A stretch of 40,555 nucleotides of DNA from positions 1 through 40,555 of the forward strand of contig MHBB01000047.1 in assembly GCA_001803185.1 (NCBI GenBank), given 5' to 3'. Source of the stretch: Legionellales bacterium RIFCSPHIGHO2_12_FULL_35_11 (lineage in GTDB: Bacteria > Pseudomonadota > Gammaproteobacteria > Legionellales > Legionellaceae). Positions 35,162-40,555 of this stretch are shown here, piece by piece. Both the position numbers and the translations under genes were made by a program. Numbering within the stretch: the stretch's first letter is position 1; each line of letters starts with the position of its first letter. The notes below the pieces were generated by a model. That model was not told the DNA's origin and ran no database searches. It saw nothing but the letters and a program-made list of their open reading frames with translations.

Positions 35162-37336
35162 CTATGCTAAATCCTGAGGATCAACATCGATATTCCAATT
35201 TATGCTTGTAGGAAATTTATTTTCATTTAAAAACTCTTTAATTGAGAACAACGAAGCATGTAATTTTTTTCTTGAATTAGACTTTAACATAAGTTGCATT
35301 CTATATTTTCCTGCTTTTTTAGCAAGAGGTGCTGGAGCAGGGCCAAAAACACTTAATCCCTCATTACTCAACTTACCCTTAAGTGCTTGCATAAAATTCA
35401 AAAGATCGGACATCTTTTTATCTTCTGCTCTTAACATACTTAAATAGCTAAAAGGTGGTAAGTTTGCTTTTTCTCTCGCTTCTAGCAAAAGAGAAGCAAA
35501 AGATGTATATCCTTCCTTAATTAAAATATTTAATAATGGATCTTGAGGGTATGATGTTTGAATCAATACTTGCCCAGGAGTTTCGGCTCTTCCAGCCCTT
35601 CCTGCTACTTGGGTTAATAATTGACCTAATCTTTCTAGTGCACGGAAATCTTGATTATAAAAACCACTATCAGAATCAAGCACTACAACTAAACTAAGAT
35701 TTGGAAAATGATGTCCTTTTGCCAACATCTGTGTACCTACAATTAACTGTACCTGGCCAGTGTTAATCATATGCAAATAGTTATCAATAGCATTTTTTTT
35801 AGATGTTTCATCTCTATCAATACGCAATTTAGCAGTAGTTGGAAATAATAGGTCTAATCGCTCATATATTCTTTGCGTACCAATCCCTATGGGTAACAAA
35901 TCACTACTATTGCACTTTTGACAATTTAATAACTTTTCTCTTTTAAATCCACAATGATGACAAATTAATAAATTTTCCGATCTATGGAATGTTAAATGTG
36001 TCTCGCAATTTTGGCAATCAGCTACAAAATCACAATCATTACAAAGTAAAACTGGAGAAAATCCGCGGCGATTAATAAAAACCAACACCTGATTTCCAGC
36101 ATTTATGTGTTCTGAGATAATTGTAATTGTTTCTTTTGCCAAGCCATCTTGTAAAATCTTATTTCGAATATCTAATATTTGGTAGTGTAATGGCTGACTT
36201 TTCAATGCCTTTTCAGTTAACTCCAAAAGAGTATATTTATTAATCCTGCAATTATAAATACTTTCCAAACTAGGAGTCGCTGAACCAAGAATAATTGGAA
36301 TGTTAGCGTTGAAAGCTCGCATCAATGCGGTATCTTTTGCAAAATATCGTACGCCATCCATCTGTTTCAAAGACAAATCATGCTCTTCATCAATTACAAT
36401 CAAACCCAAATTAGGCATAGGGATAAAAACAGCTGACCTAGTACCAATTACAATTTGCACTTGATTACTAAATGCTAATTGCCAATAATTTTTCCGCTCC
36501 GAATCATTCAAATTTGAGTGAATTACAAGCATTTCTTGTGAAAACCTAGAATTAAATCTTGCTAATAATTGCGGGGTTAAGCCTATTTCTGGTACTAAAA
36601 TTAAAACTTTCCTACCTTCTGCCAAAACCTTAGCAATCACCTGTAAATATACTTCTGTCTTTCCACTACCAGTTACTCCTTGCAGCAAGAAACAATGATA
36701 TTTATTTAAATTATTTGTAATAATTCGCACAGCATTTGCTTGTTCTTCATTTAAGATATTTTGCGGCTCTATTTCTTTCTTATTTATTGATGGTTTGAAT
36801 ATCTCGATACTCTCTTTAATTAAATTTTTTGCAACTAATCTTTCCAATTGTTTTGAATTAAATCCTTTTGTAAATAAATCTTGCTTTATCATTGGTTTAT
36901 TGTGATCAGCAAGAATTTGAATTAGATCACGCAACTTTTTTGCTCTGTTAGAAACCGTTTTTAATGCCTGTTCACAAGAAATGGATAAATTATAAAAATA
37001 TACTTCTGGTAAAGATACTTTTTCACCCAAACGATATTTTTTGGGTAACACAAGAGAAAATACGGCAGGTAAAGGGGCTTGATAATATTTACTCACCCAT
37101 TTTGCTAGAATCAATATATCTTCTGAAATTATTGGCTTATCATCTAGAATATTTACTATTTTTTTTAATTTTCTATTTGGTTTATCTGGAAAGTCTTCAC
37201 CTACAACAATACCTATTCTTATTTTTGAACGAAACTCGACTAAAACCCTACTGCCTATTTTAGGAGTAAACTCTCCCCCTAAATAATCAAAAAAATCATG
37301 AACTGTATTAAACACAGCTACCTTAAAAACTAACAC
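35162..37336 (-). CDS. priA: Primosomal protein N' (replication restart helicase PriA)
   Basis: PriA recognises collapsed forks and reloads the replisome. The 724-residue protein has an N-terminal 3'-end-binding domain, Walker A GVTGSGKTEVY, the DEEH box as VIDEEHDLS, and eight Cys in pairs (CNDCDFVADCQNC, CHHCGFKREKLLNCQKC) that bind two zinc ions. The helicase motif QVAGRAGR follows. It starts at GTG 37336, directly after the stop of the upstream gene. Confidence 0.96.
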   Translation of the reverse strand: MLVFKVAVFNTVHDFFDYLGGEFTPKIGSRVLVEFRSKIRIGIVVGEDFPDKPNRKLKKIVNILDDKPIISEDILILAKWVSKYYQAPLPAVFSLVLPKKYRLGEKVSLPEVYFYNLSISCEQALKTVSNRAKKLRDLIQILADHNKPMIKQDLFTKGFNSKQLERLVAKNLIKESIEIFKPSINKKEIEPQNILNEEQANAVRIITNNLNKYHCFLLQGVTGSGKTEVYLQVIAKVLAEGRKVLILVPEIGLTPQLLARFNSRFSQEMLVIHSNLNDSERKNYWQLAFSNQVQIVIGTRSAVFIPMPNLGLIVIDEEHDLSLKQMDGVRYFAKDTALMRAFNANIPIILGSATPSLESIYNCRINKYTLLELTEKALKSQPLHYQILDIRNKILQDGLAKETITIISEHINAGNQVLVFINRRGFSPVLLCNDCDFVADCQNCETHLTFHRSENLLICHHCGFKREKLLNCQKCNSSDLLPIGIGTQRIYERLDLLFPTTAKLRIDRDETSKKNAIDNYLHMINTGQVQLIVGTQMLAKGHHFPNLSLVVVLDSDSGFYNQDFRALERLGQLLTQVAGRAGRAETPGQVLIQTSYPQDPLLNILIKEGYTSFASLLLEAREKANLPPFSYLSMLRAEDKKMSDLLNFMQALKGKLSNEGLSVFGPAPAPLAKKAGKYRMQLMLKSNSRKKLHASLFSIKEFLNENKFPTSINWNIDVDPQDLA

Positions 37337-37828
37337 TTAACGAATCCAAGTATGACTTGCTGATTGTCCTGGTGATGAAAAAACTTTAACAACAATTTTC
37401 TCAATTCGATGTTTTTCTAATTCTAATTTATCTGCGATTAACTCATTAATAAACCACTTAGATAGCTCTTCAACTGTTATATTAGTAACTGGTAAAATTG
37501 TTACATCTTCTTTTAAAAAAGGTATTTTTTTCTTATTAAAGATAAAATAATAATACTCTTCATCTTCTGCATACTCTAAAAAAGGCGAATTTTTTGGCAT
37601 TAAAAATGTTTGGTTTAAATGGCGACATAAAACATGGATTTTTTCTTTATAATATCTATAATCAAATGTCATCCCATTTTCCGCAATTGTAGTGCTTAAT
37701 GCAAGATAAACTCCATACATATGACCATGTAAAGGTTCTCTTTCTGTTTTTGAAAAAATTGTCGTGTGGCCTGCTGAAAATTTCATGGATTCTTTTTGTA
37801 GCTCGACCGTAGTAGTATAATTTGCCAT
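37337..37828 (-). CDS. PTPS/QueD-family enzyme with Glu replacing the catalytic Cys
   Basis: This 163-residue protein belongs to the 6-pyruvoyl-tetrahydropterin synthase fold. The zinc ligands are His21 (FSAGH) and His34/His36 (LHGHMYG). Where QueD has Cys four residues before the first His of HGH, this protein has Arg30; Glu31 makes an E-x-x-HGH motif. That is the signature of PTPS-III enzymes, which convert dihydroneopterin to hydroxymethyl-dihydropterin and replace FolB. A folate role is therefore plausible, and folP lies in the same window. It overlaps the upstream methyltransferase stop by one base. Residues near 150-160 (SSPGQSASH) complete the site. Confidence 0.75.
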   Translation of the reverse strand: MANYTTTVELQKESMKFSAGHTTIFSKTEREPLHGHMYGVYLALSTTIAENGMTFDYRYYKEKIHVLCRHLNQTFLMPKNSPFLEYAEDEEYYYFIFNKKKIPFLKEDVTILPVTNITVEELSKWFINELIADKLELEKHRIEKIVVKVFSSPGQSASHTWIR

Positions 37829-38931
37829 TAGAGACTCGCTCGTTTGTCGTTTAATTTAAATCCATTTAATTCTAAGTCGAAGTTTTTAGTTAAAGCAATA
37901 ACTTTAAATAACTCCCCCATTTCATTTGCTTGTAATAATTTTTTCAAGGATTGTTTCGAATTTATAGTTTCATCTTTATTCTCTAATAATATATCAAGAA
38001 TATTGTTATTAATTAAAAAAGAAGCTTGATTAGTAAAACCAGCTACTCTAAACCCAACATTAAAAGCAGCATTTGCAACATGAGTAAAATTAACATGAGC
38101 GGTAATATCTTGCTGCCCAACGTTAACTAATGGATTAGGATGTGATTTATGTTGAAAATGACACATCAAAGTACCTTCTTTTCTATCAGGATGATAAAAT
38201 TCATGATTCGCAAAACCATAATCAAAAAGTAACATTATCCCTTCAGCAAGAATTTCATTACATTTAGCTATCCAATCATCGATGAATAAATTAACCTCTG
38301 ATTTGTAATTTTCTAATTCATTATCTAAAAATCTGTTTACATGCTGAATTAATTTAACATTATTGCTATCTTTAAATACTTCAATTAAATCATTATTTTC
38401 ATTTAATGTAATATATGACTCTTGGAGCGCTTTCGATAATTTAAAAAATCTATTAACAGGCATTGCATCCAAAACTTCATTCGCAATAATCACTCCAGTA
38501 AATGGAGCTTCTGGCCAATAGGTTTCCCATTTTATTAAATTTGCTAAATGAGGTATTTTTTCTTTTATTAAATTTTCTTGGACTGCTCGTAGATGCCCAC
38601 TGACTTCCAATATTCGATATTCCTCAGGTAGAGAGTTTAATTTTTCTAATTGAGTTAAGATATCTACACATAATTTACCAGTACCCGCTCCGAATTCAAA
38701 AATCACAGGGTTATCTAGATTAATAATAATATTTTTAATCTCATTAGCAACACTAAATCCAAATAAATAACTAATTTCCGGAGCGGTAACAAAATCACCG
38801 TGTTTTCCAAGCTTAGGTAAAGAAGAAGTATAATAACCTCCATCTGGGTGATAAAGAGCTATTTGCATAAAATCAATAAATGGCAAATCACCTCTGTCAT
38901 TTATTTTTTCTTTAATTACATCAAGCAGCAT
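37828..38931 (-). CDS. MidA/NDUFAF7-type SAM-dependent methyltransferase
   Basis: This 367-residue protein matches the Methyltransf_28 family. Seen are GGYYTS and GDFVTAPEIS near residues 30-55, the SAM motif VIFEFGAGTGKLCVDIL near 75-91, and VIIANEVLDAMPVNRF near 138-153. The eukaryotic relative NDUFAF7 methylates an arginine of complex I; the bacterial substrate is not known. GGAG precedes the start. It appears to lead an operon with the PTPS gene and priA. Confidence 0.85.
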   Translation of the reverse strand: MLLDVIKEKINDRGDLPFIDFMQIALYHPDGGYYTSSLPKLGKHGDFVTAPEISYLFGFSVANEIKNIIINLDNPVIFEFGAGTGKLCVDILTQLEKLNSLPEEYRILEVSGHLRAVQENLIKEKIPHLANLIKWETYWPEAPFTGVIIANEVLDAMPVNRFFKLSKALQESYITLNENNDLIEVFKDSNNVKLIQHVNRFLDNELENYKSEVNLFIDDWIAKCNEILAEGIMLLFDYGFANHEFYHPDRKEGTLMCHFQHKSHPNPLVNVGQQDITAHVNFTHVANAAFNVGFRVAGFTNQASFLINNNILDILLENKDETINSKQSLKKLLQANEMGELFKVIALTKNFDLELNGFKLNDKRASL

Positions 38932-39732
38932 AAAAACTCCAATATCCTAATAAATTGGTGGTGATAACTATAATATTTTTATCGCATTATCCTGTTTATA
39001 AAGTCACACTACAATAGTGTAATTGAGTTACTAAGGATCAATACATTTTTAATACCGATCTTTGCCACAGGGTTTGGTTTTGAATAACTGATTGAAAAAT
39101 AATTAGAATATATTGTTATACACAGAAAATTTATTGCTTATAATAAAAGTAAATATATATTTTAATTTATTATTATAATATGGACTATAAAAATTCCCGC
39201 CTATCTGGTTGCCACATATTCGTCAGGATAATGCCCAATAAAAATAAATTCATCTACTTTAACCATCGATTTAATTTTAGGACAGGGCCGTCTCATTAAA
39301 CAGATTTGTTGTTAATAAGATTTGGATAAAGAATAATTTAATATGTTAATAAAATTAAAATTTTTAATTAATAATAATTTATACAGATCTAATACATAAA
39401 ATATACATGCCTTTGGAACAAGAAATAAATTTCGTAATTACTTGTATTTAAAATAAATTAATAAGTTATATACAGATATTTTAATCCTTATAATAATAAA
39501 AAGTATTTTAAATAACTTTATTATTATAAATTGGTTGAATATTTAAAAAAAACCGGGATATATTGACAATTGGCTGCACTATCAATTATGAATAGACCCT
39601 ATTTAGATCATATTTTGCATAATTTAATAATTTAATTTAAAATTACCTACGAATTAATGATCTAATTTATTAAATACAATGAAAATGAACTTTAATAGTT
39701 AGAACTTATATTTATAAAAATTAGGTCTAACT
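38932..39732. other. 800-bp AT-rich intergenic region, candidate replication origin
   Basis: The region has no credible gene. It contains one perfect DnaA box TTATACACA (39116-39124) and three one-mismatch sites: 39321-39329 (reverse strand), 39379-39387 and 39466-39474. Five GATC sites occur, two followed by AT-rich runs (GATCTAATTTATT near 39659, GATCTAATACATA near 39387) like the 13-mers of E. coli oriC. The flanking genes diverge (midA left, ubiE right). A family C fragment at 39192-39224 and a similar end sequence near 39563 show that repeats have inserted. Confidence 0.4.
39192..39224. repeat. Family C repeat fragment
   Basis: CGCCTATCTGGTTGCCACAT followed by ATTCGTCAGGATA matches one end of the family C elements. 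The palindromic centre is missing. TTGACAATTGGCTGCAC near 39563-39579 resembles the outer arm of the 6460-6825 element and may be a second remnant. Confidence 0.6.
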
Positions 39733-40485
39733 ATGAATAAACAAAAGAAAAATACAGATTTTGGTTTTCAATCAGTACCAAGTAATGAAAAGGAAAAGCT
39801 TGTTGGTAATGTATTTCATTCTGTTGCCCAAAAATATGATGTTATGAACGATGTAATGTCATTAGGTATTCATAGATTGTGGAAATTTTTTACAATAGAA
39901 CTAAGTCAAATTAAAAGTGGTGATAGTGTATTAGATTTAGCTGGAGGCAGTGGTGATTTAACTAAACTAATTTGTAAAAAAATTGGTAAAAATGGGCATG
40001 TAGTTTTAGCTGATATTAATTCAAGTATGCTGAGTGTTGGTAGAAATAGATTAATAGATAAAGGTTTTTATAATAATATTACATTTATTCAAACTAATGC
40101 CGAACATTTACCATTTGCAAATAATTTATTTAATTGTATAACTATGGCATTTGGACTTAGAAATGTTACAAATAAAGAAAATGCTCTAAAATCAATGTTT
40201 AAAGTATTAAAACCAGGTGGAAATTTAATGATTTTAGAATTTTCAAAGCCAGTTTTTCCTGGATTAAAACCAATTTATGATTGGTATTCTTTTAATATTT
40301 TACCTAAAATTGGTGGTTTTATCGCAAAAGATGAAGATAGTTATAAATATTTAGCTGAATCAATAAGAATGCATCCGCCTCAAGAAGAATTAAAAAAAAT
40401 GATAGAAGAAGCTGGTTTTGAAGATTGTAATTATCAAAATATCAGTGGTGGAATTGTTGCCTTACATACAGCTTATAAATACTGA
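39733..40485 (+). CDS. ubiE: Ubiquinone/menaquinone C-methyltransferase UbiE
   Basis: UbiE carries out the C-methylation step of ubiquinone synthesis. The 250-residue protein has [20 protein letters not shown] near residues 28-47, the SAM motif [14 protein letters not shown] near 67-80, and [21 protein letters not shown] and [15 protein letters not shown] further on. All are typical. Codons are strongly A/T-ending, more than in most other genes here. ubiJ follows. Confidence 0.95.
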   Translation: MNKQKKNTDFGFQSVPSNEKEKLVGNVFHSVAQKYDVMNDVMSLGIHRLWKFFTIELSQIKSGDSVLDLAGGSGDLTKLICKKIGKNGHVVLADINSSMLSVGRNRLIDKGFYNNITFIQTNAEHLPFANNLFNCITMAFGLRNVTNKENALKSMFKVLKPGGNLMILEFSKPVFPGLKPIYDWYSFNILPKIGGFIAKDEDSYKYLAESIRMHPPQEELKKMIEEAGFEDCNYQNISGGIVALHTAYKY

Positions 40486-40492
40486 GATTTAA

Positions 40493-40555
40493 ATGATAAA
40501 AAAATATTCACTAAAAGCTTTGCAACAAGCACTTAATCATGGGTTGTCGCTAGAT
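40493..40555 (+). CDS. ubiJ: UbiJ N-terminus (cut by window end)
   Basis: Twenty-one codons are present, starting MIKKYSLKALQQALNHGLSL and ending in Asp. The pattern 'aL..aLN..LsLD' fits the SCP2-like N-terminus of UbiJ, an accessory factor of the ubiquinone complex. It follows ubiE by seven bases, the conserved ubiE-ubiJ-ubiB order. Most of the gene lies outside the window. Confidence 0.65.
   Translation, partial: MIKKYSLKALQQALNHGLSLD

Overview
The window comes from an AT-rich gammaproteobacterial chromosome. Housekeeping gene order (rpmH-rnpA-yidD-yidC-mnmE, rlmE-ftsH-folP-glmM-tpiA, yraN-diaA-dolP, secG-tRNA-Leu, ubiE-ubiJ) is typical of Gammaproteobacteria. Large orphan membrane or coiled-coil proteins sitting between these blocks, and many palindromic repeats, suggest a host-associated member of the Legionellales/Coxiella branch. 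That placement is inference; no rRNA or marker phylogeny is available here.

Layout. 1-3188: a repeat fragment, then a tightly coupled trio (retropepsin-like peptidase, inactive transglutaminase-7TM protein, ATP-grasp ligase). 3279-5333: an orphan 684-aa protein. 5465-11823: yhbY (minus), then rlmE, ftsH, folP, glmM, tpiA; a nested repeat separates rlmE from ftsH. 11830-12330: an unknown minus-strand gene. 12380-12510: a MITE-like repeat. 12674-16391: the rpmH-rnpA-yidD-yidC-mnmE operon. 16479-18038: an orphan multipass protein whose stop codon lies inside a MITE. 18027-18482: a repeat island. 18507-19796: an O-antigen-ligase-like protein. 19974-22905: rsmA, a TraI-like gene with a degenerate HD motif, and apaH. 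22978-25432: an orphan gene with a consensus promoter, an XRE regulator and an EamA-type exporter. 25474-31595 is all minus strand: ppa, tRNA-Leu(GAG), secG, two BON lipoproteins, diaA, yraN, rsmG, mnmG. 31721-35071: a giant orphan membrane protein (minus). 35162-38931: priA, a PTPS-family enzyme and a MidA-type methyltransferase (minus). 38932-39732: an 800-bp AT-rich spacer with DnaA-box-like sites. 39733 to the end: ubiE and the start of ubiJ.

How the genes work together. Most of the window is core biology: envelope and membrane biogenesis (YidC, YidD, SecG, FtsH, GlmM, DolP), ribosome and tRNA maturation (RnpA, RlmE, RsmA, RsmG, MnmE with MnmG, YhbY, tRNA-Leu), replication (PriA, DiaA), folate (FolP, possibly the PTPS protein), glycolysis (TpiA) and ubiquinone (UbiE, UbiJ). 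The accessory layer is made of four orphan proteins, at least two with good sigma-70 promoters, and at least four families of palindromic repeats that have inserted into each other and into gene ends. The most interesting points are the nested repeats with apparent target duplications, a hairpin family placed just 5' of four genes, a PTPS with Glu in place of the catalytic Cys, the degenerate TraI-like gene where apaG is usually found, and a possible replication origin near 39 kb.
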